The position numbers and the translations under genes are program-made. Positions 1 to 6,294 of a stretch of DNA of 6,960 nucleotides are shown here, piece by piece (position 1 is the stretch's first letter; every line of letters starts with the position of its first letter). Location of the stretch: NCBI GenBank assembly GCA_002348005.1, contig DDYQ01000150.1, positions 1 to 6,960 of the forward strand, read 5' to 3'. The notes under the pieces are model-generated. The model searched no databases. It was not told where the DNA came from and was given only the letters and a program-made list of their open reading frames with translations. This DNA comes from Desulfobacteraceae bacterium UBA2230. GTDB taxonomy: Bacteria > Desulfobacterota > Desulfobacteria > Desulfobacterales > Desulfosarcinaceae.

Positions 1-1358
1 CCCAGTTCCAGCACGATCACCTGGTCCATTTCTACCATCTGCACGCCCTTGACTGGGTTGATATTGTCAGCGCACTCAAGGCCGATCCGCAGAAAACCGC
101 GGCGCTGGCCGACAACGTTTCCAATGCCAGGGTGGGGGGCAGCGCCTATTATAAACAGGTCCAGACGCGTCTGGCCACCTTCGTGGAGAGCGGCCAGTTG
201 GGTCCTTTCGCCAACGCCTACTGGGGCCATTCAGCCTACAAGCTGCCGCCCGAGGCCAACTTGATGGCCTGCGCCCATTATATCGAAGCCTTGCGCCTGC
301 AGGCCCGTTCGGCGCGCATGCACGCCGTATTCGGCGGCAAGAACCCCCACCCACAGGCTCTGGTGGTGGGCGGCGTCACCTGTGCCGCCGATTTGACCGC
401 CGACCGGATCGCCGAGTTTCTTTATCTCACCAAAGAAACCCAGGACTTCATCAAAAACGTTTATGTTCCCGATCTACTGGCCGTAGCCTCCTTTTACAAG
501 GATTGGGGTGCCATCGGCGGCACGACCAATTTCCTTGCCTGGGGGGAGTTTCCACTCACGGAGAAAGAGCCGGAGAGCCTCTACATGCCACGCGGCGTGA
601 TCATGAAACGCGATTTGGCCAACGTGCGGATGGCCGAACAGACCAAAGTCACCGAGGATGTGACGCGCGCCTGGTACGAAAAAGGCGCTGCCAGGCATCC
701 TTACGAAGGCGAAACCAGGCCGCTCAAGGAGGATCCCAAATACCAACCCGACAAAGGCCGGTATTCCTGGTTCAAGGCACCCCGCTACGAGGGCGAACCC
801 TGTGAAGTGGGTCCGCTGGCGCGTGTGCTGGTGGCTTACGGAAAGGGTCACAAGGATATCAAGCCGATCGTCGATCATGTGCTCAGCACCTTGGGTGTTC
901 CGGCCGCGGCGCTCTTCTCCACCCTGGGCCGCACTGCCGCTCGGGCGATTGAAACCGTCGCCATCGGTGATGCCATGGAAAGTTGGATCATGGAGCTGGT
1001 GGACAACATCAAGGCCGGCGACACCAAGACCTACGAACCTTACCAGATCCCGGATAAAGGCCAGGGAATGGGTCTCAACGACGTTCCGCGCGGCGCCCTG
1101 GGACACTGGATTGAAGTCGAAGACAAGAAGATCAAGAATTATCAGTATGTGGTACCTTCGACCTGGAATCTGGGCCCGCGCGATGGCAAGGGCAAGCTGG
1201 GGCCGGTGGAAGAGGCGCTGATCGGCACCCCGGTGGCCGATCCAAAGCAACCGCTGGAAATCCTGCGCACAGTGCACTCGTTCGACCCGTGCATCGCCTG
1301 CGGCGTGCACGTGATCGATCCGCACTCCAACCGGGTCTACAAGGTTAAGGCACTTTAA
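1..1358 (+). CDS. [NiFe]-hydrogenase large (catalytic) subunit, periplasmic uptake type, 5'-truncated
   Basis: Catalytic subunit that oxidises H2 at a Ni-Fe centre. It pairs with an iron-sulfur small subunit, and the pair is normally exported by the Tat system on the small subunit's signal. The reading frame is open from base 3 and 451 residues are visible. Relatives have about 550-570, so roughly 100-120 N-terminal residues, including the first RxCGxC nickel-ligand motif, lie before the window. Visible family segments in order are HLVHFYHLHALDWVD at the edge, GGVTC, KAPRYEGEPCEVGPLARV, STLGRTAARA, RGALGHWI, PSTWNLGPRD and DPCIACGVH. The last supplies the second pair of Ni-Fe cysteines (TGC at 1290 and 1299). 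Both are ordinary Cys codons, so this is not a [NiFeSe] enzyme. The segments match the Desulfovibrio gigas-type group 1b enzymes, where the gene is variously called hydB, hynA or hynB, so no symbol is given. An in-frame GTG at 132 is internal, not a start. Confidence 0.97.
   Translation, partial: QFQHDHLVHFYHLHALDWVDIVSALKADPQKTAALADNVSNARVGGSAYYKQVQTRLATFVESGQLGPFANAYWGHSAYKLPPEANLMACAHYIEALRLQARSARMHAVFGGKNPHPQALVVGGVTCAADLTADRIAEFLYLTKETQDFIKNVYVPDLLAVASFYKDWGAIGGTTNFLAWGEFPLTEKEPESLYMPRGVIMKRDLANVRMAEQTKVTEDVTRAWYEKGAARHPYEGETRPLKEDPKYQPDKGRYSWFKAPRYEGEPCEVGPLARVLVAYGKGHKDIKPIVDHVLSTLGVPAAALFSTLGRTAARAIETVAIGDAMESWIMELVDNIKAGDTKTYEPYQIPDKGQGMGLNDVPRGALGHWIEVEDKKIKNYQYVVPSTWNLGPRDGKGKLGPVEEALIGTPVADPKQPLEILRTVHSFDPCIACGVHVIDPHSNRVYKVKAL
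1284..1355 (+). other. C-terminal processing signal of the large subunit
   Basis: The codons read DPCIACGVH, then a 15-residue tail beginning VIDPHSNR. In this family the maturation protease cuts directly after the His (codon 1308-1310), once nickel is in place. Removing the tail lets the C-terminus fold in and close the active site. A tail of 15 residues is the same length as in E. coli HybC. The tail shows that this enzyme needs an M52 endopeptidase, which fits the two M52-family genes downstream. Confidence 0.9.
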
Positions 1359-1369
1359 GCGGCGAATGG

Positions 1370-1403
1370 GGCCCCGGTCCGCCCGAGCGGACCGGGGCCT
1401 TTT
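1370..1403 (+). terminator. Rho-independent terminator after the large-subunit gene
   Basis: A perfect 13-bp inverted repeat has its left arm at 1370-1382 (GGCCCCGGTCCGC) and its right arm at 1387-1399 (GCGGACCGGGGCC), around the tetraloop CCGA. Four T residues follow at 1400-1403, then A and T. It lies 11 nt after the large-subunit stop codon. The stem is very GC-rich and the T-run is short, but the layout is classical. It should end, or sharply reduce, transcription before the maturation genes. Confidence 0.9.
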
Positions 1404-1462
1404 ATACTGGTGAGGTCCTGGATTCGCAGGTGGTCTCGACGCCGTTGAATTGAAGGATCGCA

Positions 1463-1491
1463 TTTCATCTCCCGCCGCCCTGTGCTATGCT
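1463..1491 (+). promoter_or_regulatory. Candidate sigma-70-type promoter for the maturation operon
   Basis: An extended -10 element, TGCTATGCT (1483-1491, hexamer TATGCT at 1486-1491), lies 17 bp after a poor -35-like TTTCAT (1463-1468). It sits between the terminator and the first maturation gene, where a promoter is needed if the terminator works. Predicted transcription would start near 1498, only a few bases before the ATG at 1501. No Shine-Dalgarno sequence stands in front of that ATG, which fits a near-leaderless transcript. The evidence is motif matching only, and the -35 is weak. Confidence 0.35.
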
Positions 1492-1500
1492 GTCTGCAAA

Positions 1501-2007
1501 ATGAGCGCAAAACGTATCGTCATTTTAGGCATCGGCTGCACGCTTTATAGAGATCAAGGCTTTGGCGTGCACGTGGTGCAGGCCCTGGCGCGCCGTTTTG
1601 ACATGCCGCAGAATGTCGAACTGATCGACGGCGGTTTGATCGGCGTGGGGTTGACGGGGATGGTCGCCGGTGCCGATCACCTCATCGCCGTGGATGCGAT
1701 TCCGTTCAATGGGCGCCCCGGCGATATCTGCCGGCTGGAAGGCGGGCGGATCCTGGAACGTCTGGCGGCCAAGAATCAAATTCAACAGGTGGAATTTCTG
1801 GAGGCCCTGGCGCACTGCCAGGCGCTGGATCACCCCCCCCAGGCGGTCCTTCTGGGCGTCGAACCGGAAGACACCCGTTCGCTGGCCTGCGAACTGACGC
1901 CGGTGCTCGAACAAAGGCTCGATACAATGATCGCCTGCGTCCTGGCCGAGCTGGATCGTCTGGGCGCTTGTTATATGTTGAAAGGAACAGGTGAGGCATG
2001 TGCTTAG
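1501..2007 (+). CDS. HyaD/HybD-family (M52) hydrogenase maturation protease homologue with altered metal-ligand residues
   Basis: This 168-residue cytoplasmic protein has the M52 hydrogenase-protease fold: a GIGxxLxxDxGxG N-terminal motif (residues 10-22), IDGG (42-45), DHLIAVDAI (59-67), LLGVEPED and ELTP. It aligns without gaps to the second protease (2240-2776) over about 150 residues at roughly 45% identity, counted by hand. In HybD the metal is bound by E16, D62 and H93. The matching positions here are Gln19 (CAA at 1555), Asp65 and Gln95 (CAA at 1783), and the usual GxGN Asn is Cys13. Two of three ligands are therefore gone although the reading frame and the rest of the fold are intact. 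It may be a pseudo-protease, a chaperone-like partner or a protease with a different mechanism. The ATG at 1501 was chosen because homology starts at once after it; a TTG at 1450 adds unrelated sequence. The gene overlaps hypC by 10 nt. Confidence 0.88.
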   Translation: MSAKRIVILGIGCTLYRDQGFGVHVVQALARRFDMPQNVELIDGGLIGVGLTGMVAGADHLIAVDAIPFNGRPGDICRLEGGRILERLAAKNQIQQVEFLEALAHCQALDHPPQAVLLGVEPEDTRSLACELTPVLEQRLDTMIACVLAELDRLGACYMLKGTGEACA

Positions 2008-2243
2008 CCATTCCGGCCCGTGTCACCCGGATCGACAACGATATGGCCACCATCGACGTGGACGGCGTCCAACGGGAGGCCAGTCTCTTGCTGCTGCAGG
2101 ATGCCGGAGTCGGCGACTTCGTCATCGTGCACGCAGGCTTCGCCATTCAAAAACTGGATGAAGCGGCAGCCCGGGAGACCCTGCGCCTTTTGCGTGAAGC
2201 GGCTGACCATTATGACGCCTACCTGCGCGGATCGACCAAATGA
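1998..2243 (+). CDS. hypC: Hydrogenase maturation chaperone HypC (HypC/HybG/HupF family)
   Basis: A small 81-residue cytoplasmic chaperone. It begins with the diagnostic MCLAIPA. After Met removal, Cys2 becomes the N-terminal residue that helps hold the Fe(CN)2CO unit together with HypD, and later contacts the large-subunit precursor. The body (VTRIDNDMATIDVDGVQREASLLLL, given here as VTRIDND...REASLLLL, then VGDFVIVHAGFAIQKLDE) follows the family's small beta-barrel plus C-terminal helix. Length is normal for the family. The start overlaps the end of the preceding gene by 10 nt and is preceded by purine-rich AGGTGAGG (1989-1996). The stop overlaps the next start as ATGA (2240-2243). Both overlaps suggest translational coupling. 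It sits between two M52 paralogues, which is an unusual position. Confidence 0.96.
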   Translation: MCLAIPARVTRIDNDMATIDVDGVQREASLLLLQDAGVGDFVIVHAGFAIQKLDEAAARETLRLLREAADHYDAYLRGSTK

Positions 2244-2776
2244 CCTTTGAATCGCCGCCGCGCATCACCGTACTGGGGGTCGGCAACCTTCTGCTGAGCG
2301 ATGAGGGTGTCGGCGTGCGGGTGGTGGAGTATCTGGATGCCCGCTACAGCTTCCCCGACCAGGTGCGGTTAGTGGATGGCGGCGTTTTGGGCATCGGACT
2401 GATGGGTTTGATCTCCGAAACCGACCACCTGATCGTCGTCGATGCGGTAATGAACCGCAATGTTCCGGGCACCCTCTACCGGTTGGAAGGCGCGCAGGTT
2501 CCGCATCGAATCCTGGCCAAGCAATCGATGCACCAGATGGATCTGCCGGAGGTGCTGGCCTTGTGCAAGGCCGTGGGCCATGAGCCGCAGACCATCGTGC
2601 TCGGAGTCGAACCGCAGGACATCCACACCCTGGCCACTGAGCTGACACCGCTGGTGGCGGGCAAAATTCCCGAGCTGGCCGCCTTGGTGACGGCTGAACT
2701 CGAGCGTCTGGGCGTGACCTGCACCCCCAAGGAGGCGAGCCAGCCGGGCATTTTCGGCCCTGCCCCGATGCCGTAA
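2240..2776 (+). CDS. hybD: HyaD/HybD-family (M52) hydrogenase maturation endopeptidase, canonical
   Basis: This 178-residue cytoplasmic protease is expected to remove the C-terminal tail of the large subunit after the His of DPCIACGVH. It carries the complete family signature: GVGNLLLSDEGVGVRVV (residues 13-29), VDGG, DHLIVVDAV and SMHQMDL. The three metal ligands known from HybD are all present as Glu22, Asp68 and His98. These residues sense nickel in the precursor, so the protein looks fully competent, unlike the homologue at 1501-2007. The start is the ATG of an ATGA overlap with the hypC stop, with a modest GGA about 8 nt upstream. The last 20 or so residues (after LGVTCTPKE) are Pro/Gly-rich and variable in the family. 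The symbol is given at family level; the substrate is inferred from linkage to the large subunit. Confidence 0.93.
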   Translation: MTFESPPRITVLGVGNLLLSDEGVGVRVVEYLDARYSFPDQVRLVDGGVLGIGLMGLISETDHLIVVDAVMNRNVPGTLYRLEGAQVPHRILAKQSMHQMDLPEVLALCKAVGHEPQTIVLGVEPQDIHTLATELTPLVAGKIPELAALVTAELERLGVTCTPKEASQPGIFGPAPMP

Positions 2777-2784
2777 CACTTCCT

Positions 2785-5079
2785 ATGAATTCCCCAATCA
2801 TCGCCAGACAGATCGACATCAACGGAATCGTCCAGGGGGTTGGATTCCGGCCGTTTGTCTATCAGCTCGCGCGACGCCACGGCCTGCGCGGCCAGGTCGC
2901 CAACACCGCCGCGGGGGTGGCCGTTCATCTGGAAGGTCCCGCCGAGGGAATCGGCAACTTTCTGGACGATCTGCCCCGCCAGAAACCGCCGCTGGCCCAT
3001 ATCGTCGAAATCCGCTCTACAGAGCGGACGGTGCAGGGTTTCGAAGGGTTCAGCATCGCCCCCAGTCGCGGCGCCGAGCAACGCGGCACCTTGATTGCCC
3101 CGGATGCGGCGGTCTGCGAAGATTGCCTGCGGGAACTCTTCGATCCCACCGACCGGCGATTTGAGTATCCCTTTATCAACTGCACGAACTGCGGTCCGCG
3201 TTATACGATCATTGAAGATATTCCCTACGACCGGCCCCGGACCTCCATGCGGCACTTTAGCATGTGCCCCGAGTGCCAGGCCGAGTATGACGATCCCGCC
3301 GACCGCCGCTTCCACGCCCAGCCCAACGCCTGCCCGGTATGCGGCCCGCAGGTGGCATTGTTTGACCATCGGCGCGCAACGGCAGGCGGCGCCGACCCCA
3401 TTGCCGGCGCCGCCCGTTTGATCCGGGAAGGCCACATCGTGGCCGTCAAGGGCCTGGGCGGGTTTCACCTGGCCGTGGATGCCTGCAACGACGCGGCCGT
3501 CGCCCGTTTGCGCCGCCGCAAGCTTCGCGAAGAAAAGCCTCTGGCGGTGATGTCCGCCGACCTTGACACGATTGCCGGTTATGCGCGGCTGGCGGCGGAA
3601 GAGAGCGAACTGCTCACCGCGCGCCAACGTCCCATCGTGCTGCTGCCCAAACGGCTGCCCGAAAAACTGGCCTTTGAAGTGGCGCCCCGCAACCACTATT
3701 ACGGCGTTATGCTGCCTTACACACCGCTGCACCATCTGCTCCTGGCGCACGGTTTTACGGCCCTGGTGATGACCAGCGCCAACCGCAGCGAAGAACCGAT
3801 CGTCATCGACAATGACGACGCCTTCGAGCGCCTGGCGCAGATTGCCGATTACTTCCTGGTCCACGACCGGGATATCTACCTGCGCAGCGACGACAGCATT
3901 GTGCGCCATGTTGCCGGCCATACCCGCGTGGTACGCCGTTCGCGCGGATTCGTGCCGGTACCCGTCTTTCTTAAGTCCGAAGTGCCCGCCGTGCTGGCCT
4001 GCGGCGCCGAGTTGAAGAATACCGTATGCCTGACACGGGGGCGGCAGGCCTTCTTGAGTCAGCACATCGGCGACCTCGAAAATGAGGCCACCGAAGCCTT
4101 TTTCCGGCTGACCATCGACCATCTCAAACGCATTCTGGATATCAGCCCGGAGTGGGTCGCCTGTGATCGGCATCCCGATTACCTGAGTACGCAGTGGGCC
4201 AGGTCCCAGTCCGAAGCGACCGTCATCGAGGTTCAGCATCACCATGCGCATATCGCGGCGGCCATGGCCGAACATCAGCTGCAGGGGCCGGTGATCGGGC
4301 TGGCATTTGACGGCACCGGCCTGGGCGATGACGGCACGATCTGGGGCGGAGAGATTCTGGCTGCCGACATATCCGGCTTCCGTCGTCTGGCGGCCCTGGA
4401 AGCGGTGCCCATGCCCGGCGGCGCGGCGGCCGTCAAGGAGCCCTGGCGCATGGGGCTGGCCTATCTGCACACTGTTTTCGGAGATAACTTGTGGGAGCTT
4501 GACGTGCCGCTGCTGCGTGAGCTGGACCGCGACAGAGCCCGGATCGTCGTGCAGATGGTTGACCGGCGCATCAATGCGCCGCTGACCTCCAGCCTGGGAC
4601 GCCTGTTCGACGGCGTGGCCGCCATTCTGGGACTGCGCGGGCAGGTGGCCTACGAAGGGCAAGCCGCCATCGAGCTGGAGATGATCGCGGACGGCCGGGA
4701 TTGCGGGGCTTACCCGTTCGAGTGGGACGACGGTGCGTGCCGCAGCCTGCGCGTCGCACCGTTGCTCAAGGCGCTGGTCGCAGATATACACCATCGGGTG
4801 CCGGCCTTTATCGTCAGCCGCAGATTCCACGAAACCATCATCCGCATGTGCTCGGCCCTGTGCGCCACCCTTCGCAGCGAGACGCAGATGCGCCGCGTCG
4901 TGCTCAGCGGCGGCTGCTTTCAAAACGCCCTGCTGTCGGAGGGCCTGCACCATGCGCTGGCGGCGGACGGTTTCGAGGTCTTCGCCCACCGGCTGGTGCC
5001 CACCAACGACGGCGGACTGTCCCTGGGACAAGCCATGGTGGCCGCAGCCGCGGCAACCGGCATCAAGAGCGAGGTGTAG
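2785..5079 (+). CDS. hypF: Carbamoyltransferase HypF (CN-ligand synthesis)
   Basis: HypF takes the carbamoyl group of carbamoyl phosphate, activates it with ATP and passes it to the C-terminal Cys of HypE, as the first step of cyanide-ligand synthesis. At 764 residues it is full length. An N-terminal acylphosphatase domain carries VQGVGFRPF (16-24) with catalytic Arg22 and Asn40. A double zinc finger has Cys111, 114, 133, 136, 161, 164, 183 and 186, which is exactly CX2C-X18-CX2C-X24-CX2C-X18-CX2C. A YrdC-like domain (about 204-390) includes EKPLAVM, TSANRSEEP and RRSRGFVP. A Kae1-like domain follows, with iron-binding His485 and His489 in HHHAH, FDGTGLGDDG, VVLSGGCFQN (about 705-714) and NDGG (741-744). 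No key residue is missing. The ATG lies 8 nt after the protease stop and has no clear Shine-Dalgarno sequence, so it probably relies on coupling. The start is fixed by the acylphosphatase domain. Confidence 0.98.
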   Translation: MNSPIIARQIDINGIVQGVGFRPFVYQLARRHGLRGQVANTAAGVAVHLEGPAEGIGNFLDDLPRQKPPLAHIVEIRSTERTVQGFEGFSIAPSRGAEQRGTLIAPDAAVCEDCLRELFDPTDRRFEYPFINCTNCGPRYTIIEDIPYDRPRTSMRHFSMCPECQAEYDDPADRRFHAQPNACPVCGPQVALFDHRRATAGGADPIAGAARLIREGHIVAVKGLGGFHLAVDACNDAAVARLRRRKLREEKPLAVMSADLDTIAGYARLAAEESELLTARQRPIVLLPKRLPEKLAFEVAPRNHYYGVMLPYTPLHHLLLAHGFTALVMTSANRSEEPIVIDNDDAFERLAQIADYFLVHDRDIYLRSDDSIVRHVAGHTRVVRRSRGFVPVPVFLKSEVPAVLACGAELKNTVCLTRGRQAFLSQHIGDLENEATEAFFRLTIDHLKRILDISPEWVACDRHPDYLSTQWARSQSEATVIEVQHHHAHIAAAMAEHQLQGPVIGLAFDGTGLGDDGTIWGGEILAADISGFRRLAALEAVPMPGGAAAVKEPWRMGLAYLHTVFGDNLWELDVPLLRELDRDRARIVVQMVDRRINAPLTSSLGRLFDGVAAILGLRGQVAYEGQAAIELEMIADGRDCGAYPFEWDDGACRSLRVAPLLKALVADIHHRVPAFIVSRRFHETIIRMCSALCATLRSETQMRRVVLSGGCFQNALLSEGLHHALAADGFEVFAHRLVPTNDGGLSLGQAMVAAAAATGIKSEV

Positions 5080-5085
5080 TTCAGC

Positions 5086-6174
5086 ATGACCCTGACCCAT
5101 TCCCAAGCCTACCACGATCCGCGCATCGCCCGCAGTCTGGTGGCCCGGATCGAGGCGCTCGCCCCGCAACCGGTGCGGCTTATGGAAGTGTGCGGCACCC
5201 ACACCGTGGCCATATTCCGCCACGGCATCCGGTCCATGCTGCCCCGCTCGATTACGCTGCTTTCGGGTCCTGGCTGTCCGGTCTGCGTGACCGACCAGGC
5301 CGATATCGATGCCTTTGTGGACCTCACCCGGCGCCGCGATGTGATTGTGGCGACTTTCGGCGACCTGATGCGCGTGCCCGGAAGCGGATCGTCCCTGCTG
5401 GCCCGGAAAGCCGAAGGGGCTGACGTGCGCGTGGTTTACTCGCCCCTCGATGCAGTCGACCTGGCCCGCCGCACGCCGGAAAAGCAGATCGTTTTTCTGG
5501 GAGTGGGGTTTGAAACCACGGCGCCCGCCATTGCGGCGGCGATTGTCACCGCCCGGCAGGCCAGTTTGACTAATTTCAGCGTCTATTCAGCCCACAAGAC
5601 CGTTCCGGCAGCCCTGAGCGCGCTTTGCAGCAGCGGGCAGGTGCGCATCGACGGATTCCTGCTGCCGGGTCATGTCTCCGTCATCATCGGCGTCGAAGCC
5701 TACCGGTCCTTCTTTGAGCAGCACCATGTACCCGCCGTGGTTGCCGGTTTCGAACCCAGCGATATCCTGCAGGCGGTGCTGATGCTCATGCACCAGATTT
5801 CAGAAGGCCGGCCCTTACTGGAAAATGCCTATGAGCGGGTCGTGAGCACCCGCGGCAACGCCAAAGCCCAGGCTTTGCTCGACCAGGTTTTTGAACCCTG
5901 CGATGCCCGCTGGCGCGGCATTGGCATCCTTCGAGGCAGCGGTCTGGCGGTGCGGGCCGAATGGGCGGAATTCGATGCCGGACAGCGTTTCGCCCTGGAA
6001 GTCACGCCCGTGCCCGAACCCAAAGGGTGCGCCTGCGGCCAGATCCTGACGGGCCATAAAATGCCGCCCGAATGCCCCCTGTTCCGCACGCGCTGCACCC
6101 CTTTGAATCCGGTGGGACCCTGCATGGTCTCAACCGAGGGGACATGCGCGGCATATTATCGATATGGAAATTGA
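5086..6174 (+). CDS. hypD: Hydrogenase maturation iron-sulfur protein HypD
   Basis: HypD is the [4Fe-4S] scaffold that, with HypC, assembles the Fe(CN)2CO group and delivers it to the large-subunit precursor. The 362-residue length is usual. Conserved motifs are MEVCGTHT (Cys36), SGPGCPVCVT (Cys64 and Cys67, the redox-active thiol pair), GVGFETTAP, YSAHKTVP, LPGHVSVIIG, VAGFEPSDIL, and a Cys-rich C-terminus with GCACGQIL, CPLF and NPVGPCMVSTEGTCAAYYRY that binds the cluster. All expected cysteines are present. The ATG lies 6 nt after the hypF stop, with GAGGT (5071-5075) about 10 nt upstream inside the end of hypF. hypF and hypD are thus tightly linked. The junction after hypD is looser (116 nt to hypE), the longest gap between genes in the maturation cluster. 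Confidence 0.98.
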   Translation: MTLTHSQAYHDPRIARSLVARIEALAPQPVRLMEVCGTHTVAIFRHGIRSMLPRSITLLSGPGCPVCVTDQADIDAFVDLTRRRDVIVATFGDLMRVPGSGSSLLARKAEGADVRVVYSPLDAVDLARRTPEKQIVFLGVGFETTAPAIAAAIVTARQASLTNFSVYSAHKTVPAALSALCSSGQVRIDGFLLPGHVSVIIGVEAYRSFFEQHHVPAVVAGFEPSDILQAVLMLMHQISEGRPLLENAYERVVSTRGNAKAQALLDQVFEPCDARWRGIGILRGSGLAVRAEWAEFDAGQRFALEVTPVPEPKGCACGQILTGHKMPPECPLFRTRCTPLNPVGPCMVSTEGTCAAYYRYGN

Positions 6175-6215
6175 TCCAGCGCGCGGAGCGGAAGGTTAAA
6201 CGAATTGATCCTGAC

Positions 6216-6220
6216 AGGAG
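6216..6220 (+). promoter_or_regulatory. Strong Shine-Dalgarno AGGAG in the hypD-hypE gap
   Basis: AGGAG stands 5 nt before the ATG at 6226. It is the best ribosome-binding site seen at any gene junction in this window, yet it serves a 22-codon ORF rather than an annotated-size gene. It is 70 nt from the hypE ATG and so cannot act on hypE directly. Confidence 0.6.
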
Positions 6221-6225
6221 TTCCC

Positions 6226-6294
6226 ATGGAAGCTGGCTTACGAATGGACGCTTTGGCTGATTCCGACCGTCAAACCGGAACGTATTCACGATGA
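6226..6294 (+). CDS. Putative 22-residue leader-like small ORF coupled to hypE
   Basis: A 22-codon ORF starts at ATG 6226 after AGGAG (6216-6220) and ends with TGA at 6292-6294. That stop overlaps the hypE start as ATGA (6291-6294). The peptide starts MEAGLRMDALADSD and ends GTYSR. It is polar, with no membrane segment, cysteine or recognisable domain. The frame differs from hypE, so it is not an N-terminal extension. Its likely role, if real, is to bring ribosomes to the hypE start, whose own upstream GGAA is weak and about 10 nt away. A 5-bp inverted repeat (TTCCG 6261-6265, CGGAA 6276-6280) lies within it and could hide that GGAA until the ORF is translated. I recognise no homologue. A short ORF like this can also arise by chance. 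Confidence 0.4.
   Translation: MEAGLRMDALADSDRQTGTYSR

Noticed and set aside
1284..1310. A possible [NiFeSe] (selenocysteine) active site in the large subunit
   Set aside because: Both cysteines of DPCIACGVH are encoded by TGC. There is no in-frame TGA, so this is an ordinary [NiFe] enzyme.
1413..1428. A sigma-54-like GG-N10-GC element before the maturation operon
   Set aside because: The GG and GC are correctly spaced, but the other consensus positions match poorly (AGGTCC and TCGCA against TGGCAC and TTGCA). Such pairs occur by chance in GC-rich DNA.
474..1463. A 329-codon open frame on the - strand opposite the large-subunit gene
   Set aside because: It is the same in-register antisense effect as opposite hypF. 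The + strand has continuous hydrogenase homology, and the antisense frame also runs across the terminator hairpin.
1450..1500. TTG at 1450 as the start of the first M52 protein
   Set aside because: The extra 17 residues match nothing in the family, whose members begin a few residues before the GxG motif. The ATG at 1501 gives the normal N-terminus.
2476..5223. A 915-codon open frame on the - strand opposite hypF
   Set aside because: Its codons are exactly in register with those of hypF, so it stays open merely because hypF avoids TTA, CTA and TCA codons, as GC-rich genes do. The translation shows no recognisable domain, while the + strand encodes a complete HypF.
4701..5423. A 240-codon + strand open frame spanning the hypF-hypD junction
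   Set aside because: It is rich in Arg, Pro and Gly, as expected of an out-of-frame reading of GC-rich coding DNA, and it overlaps two genes with unambiguous homology in other frames.
6169..6211. A 9-bp direct repeat AATTGATCC at 6169-6177 and 6203-6211
   Set aside because: It is only two short copies with no similarity beyond the 9 bases. One copy lies across the hypD stop, and there is no sign of an operator or insertion scar.
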